A stretch of DNA of 64,000 nt from JAAUTT01 sp038213375 (GTDB lineage Bacteria; Bacteroidota; Bacteroidia; Bacteroidales; JAAUTT01): NCBI GenBank assembly GCA_038213375.1, contig JBBQTB010000027.1, positions 8,135 through 72,134 of the forward strand. The letters run 5' to 3'. The position numbers were made by a program, and so were the translations under genes. Under the pieces are notes generated by a model. That model saw nothing but the letters and a program-made list of their open reading frames with translations, had not been told where the DNA came from and did not search any database. Numbering within the stretch: the stretch's first letter is position 1; each line of letters begins with the position of its first letter. Below, one piece after another: positions 34,334-42,722 of the stretch.

Positions 34334-35212
34334 TCATAATACTTTATCAAACCTTTCTTTGTAATGACACTTTCTGCATAATTTTTCAACTGATCTGGAA
34401 GCCGAAAATCCATTATATATGTTAATTGATCTTTCGGTTGAGAGTATTTCATTAAAATGTTCCGTAAAAATATTACCAAGATCTATAATACCCTCTCCAT
34501 CGAGGCAACATGGCACAACAGTGCCATCAACAAGAATAGCCATCTGGTCTCTGAGACCAAGACAAAACCCTTTTAAGTTATCGTTGATATCGTTTAAATT
34601 GGGCCAGGTAAATTCGTATTCGAAATGTAGGTAAAGTCTATCCGCTAGTTTTATGTTTGTGCCGGGTTTCATCATTTCCGAGGTAGGAAAAGACAGGCAT
34701 AGGTCCCTTATCAGTGATTTAATGATGTATTCGTTGTTTTGTAACTGCTGATCCTTTTCTTTATTCAGGTTCCATAATCTGAGAGATATATACATGTTAG
34801 TTGTCTCAAGAGCCTCTTTCACAAAAATAACAATATTTTTCAGGTAATCATTTTTGTTCATATTATCTGATTGCTCGTCAAAACTATGCAGAGAAATGTT
34901 GATTTGCCTCACGGCAGGGTCGGATAATAATATAGATGTAGCATTCTTAAGAAGTGTTCCATTGGTAGTTAAATTAACGTTGAATCCTTTCTTATTGCTA
35001 ATGTTTATTATTTTATCAAGTTCAGGGTGAAGAAGAGGCTCCCCCTTAACATGCAAATAGATATAGCTTGTGAATGGTTTTATTTCATCAAGAATGGCCG
35101 TAAAAGAATCCAGTTTCATGAATTCGGGTTTCCTATCACTTTTTGAGCAGAAACTGCAATTAAGGTTACAGACATTCGTAATTTCGATGTAAATTTTTTT
35201 GAATTTTTTCAC
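34334..35212 (-). CDS. Radical SAM protein with SPASM-type C-terminal cysteines
   Basis: This protein of about 292 residues has the radical SAM cluster CNLNCSFC (CX3CX2C), then KGEPLLHPELDKI and NLTTNGTLL. The C-terminal part has cysteines in GFCLGLRDQMAILVDG, VVPCCLDGEG and LCRKCHYKERF, suiting a SPASM auxiliary cluster. No ATG is available; GTG at 35212 gives MKKFKKIYIEITN, the usual N terminus for such proteins. No peptide precursor or partner is visible, so the substrate is unknown. It precedes the MBL gene on the same strand. Confidence 0.82.
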   Translation of the reverse strand: MKKFKKIYIEITNVCNLNCSFCSKSDRKPEFMKLDSFTAILDEIKPFTSYIYLHVKGEPLLHPELDKIINISNKKGFNVNLTTNGTLLKNATSILLSDPAVRQINISLHSFDEQSDNMNKNDYLKNIVIFVKEALETTNMYISLRLWNLNKEKDQQLQNNEYIIKSLIRDLCLSFPTSEMMKPGTNIKLADRLYLHFEYEFTWPNLNDINDNLKGFCLGLRDQMAILVDGTVVPCCLDGEGIIDLGNIFTEHFNEILSTERSINIYNGFSASRSVEKLCRKCHYKERFDKVL

Positions 35213-35254
35213 GATAATAAACACTTACCTATTGCAAACGAAAACACTATTATC

Positions 35255-35824
35255 CTATTTAATTTCAACATGGTCTTTTGCTCTCATAGCTACTTCATTT
35301 AATGATTTTCTTATTCGTGGAGCCGCCTGGCGTTTCAATAATTCATCTGAAAGCGCAGAACCATCCCCCGGGTAACCGACAGCAATGATAGCTATAGGCT
35401 CAAATTGCTGTGGTAACGAAAAATTCATCTTCGCTTTACTGCCATCAAATCCGCCCATGGGATGAGTTACTAAACCCATGCTTGCTGCCTGAATCATCAA
35501 AAGTGAATTTGCCAGACCAGTATCATGCCATGCATACTTATTTTGAAATATCTTTTCATTATGGATGTATTCCATTTGAGCAAATGATAATATTAAAATA
35601 GCAGCTTCCTTAGCCCAAATACTGTTACTTTCCACTAACGCGTCGAGAAAAAGGTTAAACTCAGGTTCATCCTTAGCAGCGTATATAAACCTCCAAGGCT
35701 GAATATTCATACTAGATGGAGCCAGATGTGCAGAGTCAAATAGTTCATTTACTTTTTCCTGTTCAATCATTTTTTTTGAAAATGAAAACACACTCCTTCT
35801 ATCTTGTATTAATTTAATTATCAT
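35255..35824 (-). CDS. Nitroreductase family protein
   Basis: This FMN-dependent nitroreductase fold protein has 189 residues. RRSVFSFSKKMIEQEKVNEL at the N terminus and APSSMNIQPWRFIYAAKDEP carry the usual FMN-phosphate contacts, with GLANSLLMIQAASMGLVTHPMGGFD and AIIAVGYPGDGSAL downstream. It reduces nitro compounds, quinones or related substrates with NAD(P)H. The 31-base gap to the downstream radical SAM gene allows cotranscription. True substrate unknown. Confidence 0.9.
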   Translation of the reverse strand: MIIKLIQDRRSVFSFSKKMIEQEKVNELFDSAHLAPSSMNIQPWRFIYAAKDEPEFNLFLDALVESNSIWAKEAAILILSFAQMEYIHNEKIFQNKYAWHDTGLANSLLMIQAASMGLVTHPMGGFDGSKAKMNFSLPQQFEPIAIIAVGYPGDGSALSDELLKRQAAPRIRKSLNEVAMRAKDHVEIK

Positions 35825-36207
35825 AACTTTAGTTTATTTGCCACTCATTATGAAATTATTTATATACTGCCATTGGATTCTTTGATAAATCTTTGCAATA
35901 AAAAATTAAATATGGAAGGTATTTCTACTTATCGTCCGAAACTTTCATTTTTAAGTCCCAATAAAGACAAAATTTTCATAATAATAGATAATGAAGCCAT
36001 CCATTCAAAGTCCATTATTTGGATAGTATGAATTTATTAACTTTTTAGATTTATTCAATATTTAAACCAGACACAAACAAAAATTAATATTGAAGTATCA
36101 TATCCAAGATATGGACATGTTAAAATAATGCAAGGATATAAAAACCTTAACAACATTTATATCGAGCTTGTGGAGATATGATTAAGCTCTATTATGAAGA
36201 AATAAGT
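35825..36207. other. Gene-free AT-rich stretch
   Basis: No convincing gene was found in the 485 bases before the RRM gene. A 39-codon reading frame at about 35911 and another short one ending near 36221 have no recognisable similarity. They could be decayed coding DNA. The 3' part of the spacer carries two hairpins, listed separately. Confidence 0.4.
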
Positions 36208-36245
36208 AAAAATGAATTGTAAAAATAGCAGTACAATTCATTTTT
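36208..36245. terminator. 14-bp inverted repeat
   Basis: aaaaatgaattgta and tacaattcattttt form a perfect 14-bp stem with a 10-base loop and T-rich flanks on either strand. It lies between the gene-free stretch and the RRM gene, and could be a bidirectional terminator. Confidence 0.6.
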
Positions 36246-36260
36246 ATAAAGTTATAGAGC

Positions 36261-36292
36261 AATAGAAACAATCTGCTATTCCTGTTTCTATT
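36261..36292 (-). terminator. Hairpin downstream of the RRM gene
   Basis: aatagaaaca pairs with tgtttctatt over 10 bp with a 12-base loop, 18 bases past the RRM stop codon. Confidence 0.5.
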
Positions 36293-36310
36293 ACTTAGAT
36301 ATTAATAAAA

Positions 36311-36748
36311 TTAATAATCAGATCTTCTGGCGCTTCCTCCTTTGTTGTAGCCGCCTTTGCTTCCGCCGCTTCCGCCGCCGCTACCACCTTTGTAACCGCC
36401 GCCACCGCCACCGCCGCTGCCACCTTTGTAACCGCCGCCGCCGCCACTGCCACCTTTGTAGCCGCCACTGCCACCGCCACCGAAGCTACTTCTTCTGGGT
36501 CCGTCCTTTTTTTCTTCAGACTTGTTTACAACAATTGTACGGCCATCAACTTCAGCACCGTTTAATTCTTCAATTGCTTTTTTAGCCTGTTCATCATCAG
36601 ACATTTCAACAAATCCGAACCCTTTACTTCTTCCTGAGAATTTATCAGAGATTATTTTCACTGAGGAAACTTCACCATACTCTTCAAAAAACTCTCTTAA
36701 TTCGCTTTCCTCTAAACTAAAGGGAAGGCTTCCAACAAAAATGTTCAT
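36311..36748 (-). CDS. Glycine-rich RRM RNA-binding protein
   Basis: The first 80 residues form one RRM domain with RNP2 (NIFVGSLP) and RNP1 (RSKGFGFVEM). The C-terminal 60 residues are a Gly-rich tail with four repeats of the unit GGYKGGSGGG and a final SARRSDY. This is the layout of bacterial and cyanobacterial Rbp proteins, linked to cold or stress responses. The tail is encoded by tandem near-identical DNA (36360-36480), so its length may vary between strains. The ATG at 36748 is the only good start. Confidence 0.92.
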   Translation of the reverse strand: MNIFVGSLPFSLEESELREFFEEYGEVSSVKIISDKFSGRSKGFGFVEMSDDEQAKKAIEELNGAEVDGRTIVVNKSEEKKDGPRRSSFGGGGSGGYKGGSGGGGGYKGGSGGGGGGGYKGGSGGGSGGSKGGYNKGGSARRSDY

Positions 36749-36969
36749 AAACTGACAATTTAATTTATTTGATATTTTTTGTAAATGTACTTTTTTTTTA
36801 AATCAAATTCGAATTAATTATTAAAATCCCTTGGACATCCTCTACTATAAATTGATACAAATTCGACTGAAGCCAAAAAAATCAAGCTATTGCTTAGAAA
36901 ATATTTTTTTATTTTCATGTTTTTTTTATTTCATATTTGTATTATGAAACGTAATTTAATAAGAACACT

Positions 36970-38589
36970 ATGAAACGAAGAAATTTCATCCTTACTTCGA
37001 CAGCCGGAAGTGCTTCTCTGTTGGTTGGTATTTCAACTATTGCATGTTCCTCTGAAAAACAAAAGACTTCTCAGGATTTTAATAATTTCCCATTGCTTGA
37101 AAAAAATGTAAATGACCTTCAACAGGATATGCAATCAGGGAAATATTCGTCAGCTGAACTTACCAGATTATATCTTGATAGGATCTTTAAAATCGACAAA
37201 AACGGCCCCAAAGTAAATAGTATTATAGAGATTAATCCGGATGCAGTTATTATTGCCGAGGAATGCGATAAAGAAAGAAAGGAAGGGAAAGTCCGCGGGC
37301 CATTGCATGGTATACCTATTTTGTTCAAAGACAATATTAATACTGCTGATAAAATGGTTACCAGCGCCGGCTCTCTTGCCCTTGCTAATTCCATCGCTCA
37401 AAGGGATGCATTTATTGTAAAAAAGCTTCGTGAAGCCGGAGCTGTAATTTTGGGGAAAACAAATTTAAGTGAATGGGCCAACTTTCGATCTACACGCTCA
37501 TCCAGCGGTTGGAGTGGTCGGGGTGGACAGACTCACAACCCATATATTACTGATCGGAACCCTTGCGGTTCGAGCTCAGGATCAGGTGTATCCGTTTCAT
37601 CAAATTTCTGTGCACTGGCCATTGGTACCGAAACAGACGGATCCATAGTTTGCCCTTCATCTACCAACGGTATAGTTGGAATTAAACCAACATTAGGTCT
37701 TTGGAGCCGCACAGGTATAATTCCAATCGCCCATTCGCAAGACACTGCCGGCCCAATGGCCCGAAATGTAAGCGATGCTGCAATACTTCTTGGAGTTCTT
37801 GCAGGTATTGATATAATTGATGAAATTACCCGCGATAGCGATGGCAAAGCACATGCTGACTATACCAAATTTCTGAACATAAATGGCCTAAAGGGAGCTC
37901 GTATTGGTGTATCACGCAATTTTTTTGGCTTTCACGAACGTGTAGATGAATTAATGGAATTAGTAATTTCAGATTTAAAACGATTGGGAGCAGAAATTGT
38001 AGACCCTGCAAACATCGAATATCTCAAGGAATGTGGCGAGGCAGAAAATGAAGTGTTGCATTATGAATTTAAAGCTGATTTGAATTCATATTTATCCCAA
38101 CTGCCTTCAGGTTTTCCAATCCGGACCCTGGAGCAAATTATTGCCTTTAACAGGAAATCTGCGCACGAAGAGTTGCGTTTTTTCGGTCAGGAAACCATGA
38201 TAAAATCCAATGAAAAGGGGCCACTAACCAATAAACTATATATTGAGGCATTAGCCAACCTTCGAAAATATTCGCGTGAATTAGGTATTGATGCTACTTT
38301 GAAAAAACATAATCTTCAGGCCATTATTGCACCAACCGGTGGGCCTGCATGGACAACCGATCCAATAAATGGTGATCGTTATCTTGGAGGTAGTTCTTCA
38401 CCTGCCGCCTGTGCCGGATATCCATCTATTACTGTACCTGCCGGTTTTATTGATGAACTACCTATAGGAGTTTCATTTATTGGGAAAGCCTGGAGTGAAC
38501 CTGAGCTGATAAGTTTCGCTTACGCCTACGAACAAGGTACCAAACACAGAAAGCCACCCAATTTTTTACCAACTATACCAATTGAATAG
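36970..38589 (+). CDS. Exported amidase (amidase signature family)
   Basis: This enzyme has 539 residues. The N terminus MKRRNFILTSTAGSASLLVGISTIACSS has twin arginines, a hydrophobic core and an ACS lipobox, so it is probably Tat-exported and lipid-anchored. The amidase signature triad is visible: Lys in HGIPILFKDNINTAD, cis-Ser and Ser nucleophile in CGSSSGSGVSVSS and TETDGSIVCPSSTNGIVGIKP. GatA is the closest known fold, but export argues against a role in tRNA transamidation. It probably hydrolyses peptide or aryl amides in the envelope. Confidence 0.9.
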   Translation: MKRRNFILTSTAGSASLLVGISTIACSSEKQKTSQDFNNFPLLEKNVNDLQQDMQSGKYSSAELTRLYLDRIFKIDKNGPKVNSIIEINPDAVIIAEECDKERKEGKVRGPLHGIPILFKDNINTADKMVTSAGSLALANSIAQRDAFIVKKLREAGAVILGKTNLSEWANFRSTRSSSGWSGRGGQTHNPYITDRNPCGSSSGSGVSVSSNFCALAIGTETDGSIVCPSSTNGIVGIKPTLGLWSRTGIIPIAHSQDTAGPMARNVSDAAILLGVLAGIDIIDEITRDSDGKAHADYTKFLNINGLKGARIGVSRNFFGFHERVDELMELVISDLKRLGAEIVDPANIEYLKECGEAENEVLHYEFKADLNSYLSQLPSGFPIRTLEQIIAFNRKSAHEELRFFGQETMIKSNEKGPLTNKLYIEALANLRKYSRELGIDATLKKHNLQAIIAPTGGPAWTTDPINGDRYLGGSSSPAACAGYPSITVPAGFIDELPIGVSFIGKAWSEPELISFAYAYEQGTKHRKPPNFLPTIPIE

Positions 38590-38744
38590 AAGATCTTTAT
38601 AATTCAGAGTTAAGATCAAGGTGATTATTCCAGTTTGTTTTCGATTTATCTTTCTTTACATTTATCCTATTCTAAAGAACCATTTTGTTTCTGGTTTGTT
38701 TTATAATATTAATTACTTGATTTTCAGAGTTTAATTTTTGCATT

Positions 38745-39092
38745 ATGAATAGAAATAATAGAAGTAGATGGCCCTTGGGTAGGACATATATAAAGGTTGA
38801 TGACATTGTTGAAAATTCGTTTCGTGTTGCTACTGAGCGTGTTGGATTATTAACCTCGAAAGAATATATAAGCTATATGAAAGGTTGGCCCATTTGGGTA
38901 GCACTTGAAACACTTTGCAATAAGCTTATGCCTTATGCCAAGGAAAATGAAATACATAAAAAAGTGGAAGAATCATTTTCTATTTTCCGTTTGAGCTTGG
39001 AAAATTATTGTAAAATGCATAAGGTTAGAAGAGATTTCAGAACTTTTTTGATGCATCCTGAAAAAATTAAAATTTATGGCACAACCACATAA
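38745..39092 (+). CDS. Hypothetical protein, 115 aa
   Basis: I do not recognise this protein. It is basic and helical, without signal peptide or membrane segment. KGWPIWVALETLCNKLMPYA and VRRDFRTFLMHPEKIKIYG are its most structured parts. It begins with ATG and is followed at once by a 12-bp hairpin terminator, which supports it being a real transcribed unit. It borders a tract of transposon remnants, so it may be accessory DNA. Confidence 0.5.
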   Translation: MNRNNRSRWPLGRTYIKVDDIVENSFRVATERVGLLTSKEYISYMKGWPIWVALETLCNKLMPYAKENEIHKKVEESFSIFRLSLENYCKMHKVRRDFRTFLMHPEKIKIYGTTT

Positions 39093-39122
39093 TTATTTTG
39101 AGTTAAAAACCTCAAAATAATT
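39091..39122 (+). terminator. Intrinsic terminator of the 115-aa gene
   Basis: aattattttgag pairs perfectly with ctcaaaataatt over 12 bp, with an 8-base loop. It overlaps the stop codon of the upstream gene. Confidence 0.7.
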
Positions 39123-39289
39123 TAAGTTGACAAATCGTTTGGCTTTATTAAGCATTTAGTGTTGGTGAATAATTTGTTATCTTTCAAAATAAGCTTATTG
39201 ATTTACAGGATAAAATAAAAGAACTATCCTATTCTAAATTTGACCACAGCTTTGTATTTGAGATAAATAGGTATTACCTACATAATTAA

Positions 39290-39590
39290 TGCTGAAGTGA
39301 AGTAGTTGATAAATTGAATTGTTTCTTGCACGGTTAACCGAATATACCGCCCATGTGATCATATTGTTGCGGGATAATCTCTTAATTTATTGGTCTGGTT
39401 AAAATAAATTTCAAATTAGAATATTCATCACTCATTCCAATATCAGGTCTATATAATTTTTGTGAATGAATAGCTTTAAGCCTTGGCATTAGATTAACCC
39501 AAGAAAATGACAGACGGCAAATGCCACTTCACTTTGACCGTGGAAATCAACAAAATTCTTTTCGATTTCCATATCAGTAAAATGTTTTAT
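39290..39590 (-). pseudogene. Decayed Tn3-family transposase (TnpA) fragment
   Basis: Read on the minus strand from about 39584, the sequence gives NFVDFHGQSEVAFAVCHFLG, then after a one-base frameshift NLMPRLKAIHSQKLYRPD, then PIN-stop-EIIPQQYDHM. This order matches the DDE region of Tn3-family TnpA, whose usual text is close to 'DSHGQSEVAFAFCHLLGF-LMPRLK-IHSQKLYRP ... W-LI-QQYD'. At least one frameshift and one in-frame stop disable it. TnpA is about 1000 residues, so only about 10 percent remains. The gene-free DNA at 39123-39289 shows nothing else. Confidence 0.75.
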
Positions 39591-39653
39591 AATACTCCCC
39601 AAAATTAGGACAGAAAGTTAAGATTGGAAATATTAACTTTAAATTTTAACTAG

Positions 39654-39827
39654 ATGTCAAAAAACAGAAGAAAGCACAATAAGGATTTTAAAACCAAAGT
39701 TGTTTTAGAATCACTAAAAGAACGAGACAGCTTGGAGGTAATAGCCAAGAAATATGAGCTATTACCAACACAAATAACCACTTGGAAAACTATAGCCTTA
39801 AAAAAGTTTGGCTTTTGCAGGAATTGA
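39654..39827 (+). pseudogene. Truncated IS3-family transposase OrfA
   Basis: The ATG at 39654 opens 57 codons with SKNRRKHNKDFKTKVVLESL, followed by RDSLEVIAKKYELLPTQITTW. This is the N-terminal helix-turn-helix of IS3/IS911 OrfA, where the family has 'FK-KVALEALK...ELA-KYG-HP-QI--WK'. OrfA is normally about 90-110 residues and is followed by OrfB. Here it stops at 39827 and no OrfB is found. The element begins just where the Tn3 homology stops, suggesting it inserted into the Tn3 gene. The following 218 bases to 40045 contain nothing recognisable. Confidence 0.75.
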
Positions 39828-40045
39828 CATCAAAGGATTCGTGAGACATCGAAAAGTGAAGTAGAACAGACAAATGGGTAATATACAAAAAATATTATTT
39901 ATTGTATTGTTTCTATTGTGCTGTATAACTAATTATGACTAAAATAGTTTTTATTGCTTGAAAGCTTTGTAACCATTACTCCATTTTACAATAGCATAAT
40001 GCTTGAAACTTTATCATACATTAAATTCTTTGACAAAATTTTAAT

Positions 40046-40080
40046 ATCATAAGGCGAAACAATGAGTTTCGCCTTATGAT
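40046..40080 (-). terminator. Strong intrinsic terminator
   Basis: atcataaggcgaaac pairs perfectly over 15 bp with gtttcgccttatgat, with a 5-base loop. It starts 6 bases past the stop of the minus-strand thioredoxin-like gene and is flanked by A/T-rich DNA. Confidence 0.85.
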
Positions 40081-40085
40081 TAAAT

Positions 40086-40493
40086 TTATTTTAAACCGTT
40101 TTTTGCTGTTACTAATGCAGCGGTTAGTTCCTGGTCGGAACCTGCTAAGCTGATTTGATTAATCAATGCTTTGGTTTCAGAATTGAAAAAATAGGCAACA
40201 CCTGTCCCCTTGTAGTCAGCCATTACGTTATTTAAACCGTACTTTTTAAGTTCTTCGGACGATTTCTTTTTTGTTGCATCATTTGTAAGGTCATTCGTAA
40301 TGAATTTTACAGCCATATCTTTATTATCACCCATAAAGGTTGCTGTTGCCCTTTGGCAATTTGTTTTACAAACTGTACACCACTCTGCCTGATTAACAAC
40401 TGCAATAACCTTTGCACCAGATTGAGCTATTGTAGATGCAGATACTAAAACTATAAGCACTAAGCTCGCGAAAATTGTTTTTACTGTTTTCAT
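40086..40493 (-). CDS. Exported thioredoxin-fold protein
   Basis: This protein of 135 residues has a Sec signal peptide (1-23, MKTVKTIFASLVLIVLVSASTIAQ). The mature part begins KVIAVVNQAEWCTVCKTN, in which CTVC is a CxxC active-site motif in a thioredoxin beta-alpha context, followed by AYFFNSETKALINQISLAG. It is shorter than typical TlpA-type proteins. A periplasmic thiol redox role is inferred. It is separated from the arsenosugar genes by 203 bases and has its own terminator, so it is probably a separate unit. Confidence 0.72.
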   Translation of the reverse strand: MKTVKTIFASLVLIVLVSASTIAQSGAKVIAVVNQAEWCTVCKTNCQRATATFMGDNKDMAVKFITNDLTNDATKKKSSEELKKYGLNNVMADYKGTGVAYFFNSETKALINQISLAGSDQELTAALVTAKNGLK

Positions 40494-40696
40494 AATTTTA
40501 ATTTATTTTAATGATTGAACTAAATTACTAATCAAATAGTCGGAAAAGAATTTAAAACCTGACAAATAAATTACTTGAATTTTATTACGCTATATAATGA
40601 ATTAAATATGCTGCGACTGTTTTTTATACGATAACGCTGTTAATGAATGATTTGAATGATGATTTTGTGAAAAGGATTAAGGTTCTATTGTGGTAA

Positions 40697-42028
40697 TTAT
40701 ATTTTAGTTGCAAACCGTTTTTTATTAAAAATTATTTCGAAAAGAAGAACTGAGTAAACGGCCAGGTATTCCACTAATACAAGTATTTTACTTTCTTCAA
40801 AGCTTGGGTCGTGGTATGTATAATAAGATAAAATAATAAACAATGACCAAACGAATGCATACCTGTAATTGGTAAATATTGAAAGGATTAATAGAGGCGT
40901 TATATACCATGGATGCACTGCTGTTGCTAAAAAGTAATAACTCGAATAAGCAAATAGCATGGATTGAATTACCATTTGAGGACTTTTATTTCTTCTAAGA
41001 ATGGAAATCAATAAAACAGAAATGAAAATTAGAACTGCCATCAACTTTCCTATAATTTCAATCATATTATCATCTGTAAACCAATAACCTACTTTTCGAA
41101 AAAAGTAATAAATACTTGCATTCCCTTCGAAGTTGTTGAAGTACAATTTTAAGCTTTTAAAAAATGTATTAGTAAAACTATAAGTCAACATTGGTGTAAC
41201 CAGCAATAGAAAAACAATTAGAAATAATAGATAAAACAACATTCTTTTCCTAAAAGAAAACAATTTATAAATTTGCGGTAGAAAGATAAGTGGAATGAGC
41301 TTTACAGAAGCAGCAAATGCCAGTGCCGACGATGTTAGAATAACTTTACCTTTAACCATAAAATACAATGTCAAGGAAATAAAGAAAATCATAATCCCTT
41401 CGAAATGCAGGTTACCTGTAAGTTCTATAATAATTAAGGGGTTCAGGGCATACCAAAGTATGTTTTTTTCGGGCAAATTGAGCAATTTCAAAATTTTAAT
41501 ACCCATATAAATAGTACCTGCTTCAGCCACCAGAATAAATAAACGCATTACAATAATGTTACCTAATATGCTTTTCTCAAAAAAAAAGGCTCCTATAGCA
41601 AAAAATAACTGGTTAAAGGGCGGGTAACAAGTATAATTATTGAGCTGCAATGGCTTCATCTGATTAAATAATTCCTGAGATAAGGGTATTTTTAAAACAG
41701 AAGTTTGGTGAATTAAATCGACAGGCAAGGAATTGAAAGGATTAATGCCGTGGGCTACTAATTGACCATCCCAAACGAAACGCAAATAATCATCTGATAA
41801 GGCAGGGATTGCAAGTAAGAATATAAGCCTAAATATTAATGCATAAGCAAGTAGGATTTTAATATTCTTAAATTTATCCGACTTATAAATTAGATAAAGA
41901 CTTATACCAAAAAGCAGAAAGAACAATGAGAAAAGCTTAATATACTGCTCACGTGGGATAGTATAAGCTAATAAAACATATGCTGCAATCGATAGTATAA
42001 ACGAAAACCATATCGTTTTATTTTTCAT
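40697..42028 (-). CDS. GT87/DUF2029-type membrane mannosyltransferase-like protein
   Basis: This integral membrane protein of about 443 residues has at least ten hydrophobic segments. The first periplasmic loop contains SDDYLRFVWDGQLVAHGINPFN, the acidic-plus-WDG signature of polyprenol-phosphate sugar-dependent GT-C enzymes (DUF2029/GT87). The ATG at 42028 was chosen because it gives MKNKTIWFSF, 7 bases after the upstream stop; earlier starts overlap. Likely acts with the GT2 upstream, which could make the lipid-phosphate sugar donor. Confidence 0.8.
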   Translation of the reverse strand: MKNKTIWFSFILSIAAYVLLAYTIPREQYIKLFSLFFLLFGISLYLIYKSDKFKNIKILLAYALIFRLIFLLAIPALSDDYLRFVWDGQLVAHGINPFNSLPVDLIHQTSVLKIPLSQELFNQMKPLQLNNYTCYPPFNQLFFAIGAFFFEKSILGNIIVMRLFILVAEAGTIYMGIKILKLLNLPEKNILWYALNPLIIIELTGNLHFEGIMIFFISLTLYFMVKGKVILTSSALAFAASVKLIPLIFLPQIYKLFSFRKRMLFYLLFLIVFLLLVTPMLTYSFTNTFFKSLKLYFNNFEGNASIYYFFRKVGYWFTDDNMIEIIGKLMAVLIFISVLLISILRRNKSPQMVIQSMLFAYSSYYFLATAVHPWYITPLLILSIFTNYRYAFVWSLFIILSYYTYHDPSFEESKILVLVEYLAVYSVLLFEIIFNKKRFATKI

Positions 42029-42035
42029 CTCTTGT

Positions 42036-42719
42036 TTATAAGTATTTAAATATAGTAAGAATAATTCTATAACCAGCTCCAATACTTCCCCTTACTGTCC
42101 CTGATACTTTTGAAAATCCAATGCGTTTACGATAACTAACAGGGATTTCACAACATTTCAATTTCAATTTAGCCGCCTTTACCTGCATTTCAACAGTCCA
42201 ACCATAAGTTTTGTCCTGCATATTTAACGCTATAAGTTTATCAAATTTAATAGCTCGGAAAGGGCCTAAATCAGTAAATTTTACGCGATAAATGAATCTA
42301 ATAAGAGATGTAGACAGCCAGTTACCAAAAACCTGTTGGGGTGTCATAGAACCTTTTTCTTTCATTCCAAGAGCCCTTGAACCAATTACCATATCACAAT
42401 CATTATCAATGATAGGTTTCACAAGTTGTAGTAATTCATCGGGATAGTCGGAATAGTCGGCATCCATAAATACAATAATATCAGGTTTTACATCCTTGGA
42501 TTTAAAATACGCAATGCCTGTTAAACATGCCCATCCATAACCCTGACGGGGCTCATTAAGAACCGTAGCTCCGTTTAGCTGTGCTACGGATGCTGTTTTG
42601 TCCGTTGAATTGTTATTGACAACTACAATTTCCGATACCAGATTTTTAGGAATTTCAAAAAGTACATTTCTAATGGACTTTTCTTCATTGAAGGCTGGAA
42701 TGATCACGCCAATTTGCAT
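42036..42719 (-). CDS. GT2 family polyprenyl-phosphate sugar synthase-like glycosyltransferase
   Basis: This protein of 227 residues has GVIIPAFNEEKSIRNVL, VVVNNNSTDKTASVAQ, GYGWACLTGIAYF and DIIVFMDADYSDYP, the dolichyl-phosphate mannosyltransferase-like GT2 pattern with DAD metal motif. There are no C-terminal membrane helices. It would load a sugar onto a lipid phosphate for the GT87 enzyme encoded next. It starts 3 bases after the stop of the 4Fe-4S gene, so it is part of the same operon. Confidence 0.85.
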   Translation of the reverse strand: MQIGVIIPAFNEEKSIRNVLFEIPKNLVSEIVVVNNNSTDKTASVAQLNGATVLNEPRQGYGWACLTGIAYFKSKDVKPDIIVFMDADYSDYPDELLQLVKPIIDNDCDMVIGSRALGMKEKGSMTPQQVFGNWLSTSLIRFIYRVKFTDLGPFRAIKFDKLIALNMQDKTYGWTVEMQVKAAKLKLKCCEIPVSYRKRIGFSKVSGTVRGSIGAGYRIILTIFKYL

Positions 42720-42722
42720 TTT

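Noticed and set aside
35911..36030. A 39-codon reading frame and other short frames in the 485-base gap
   Set aside because: No similarity to a known family, no repeat structure, and no start signal; more likely chance or decayed DNA.
36360..36480. The tandem GC-rich array as a CRISPR or minisatellite element
   Set aside because: It is coding DNA for the glycine-rich tail of the RRM protein and stays in frame throughout.
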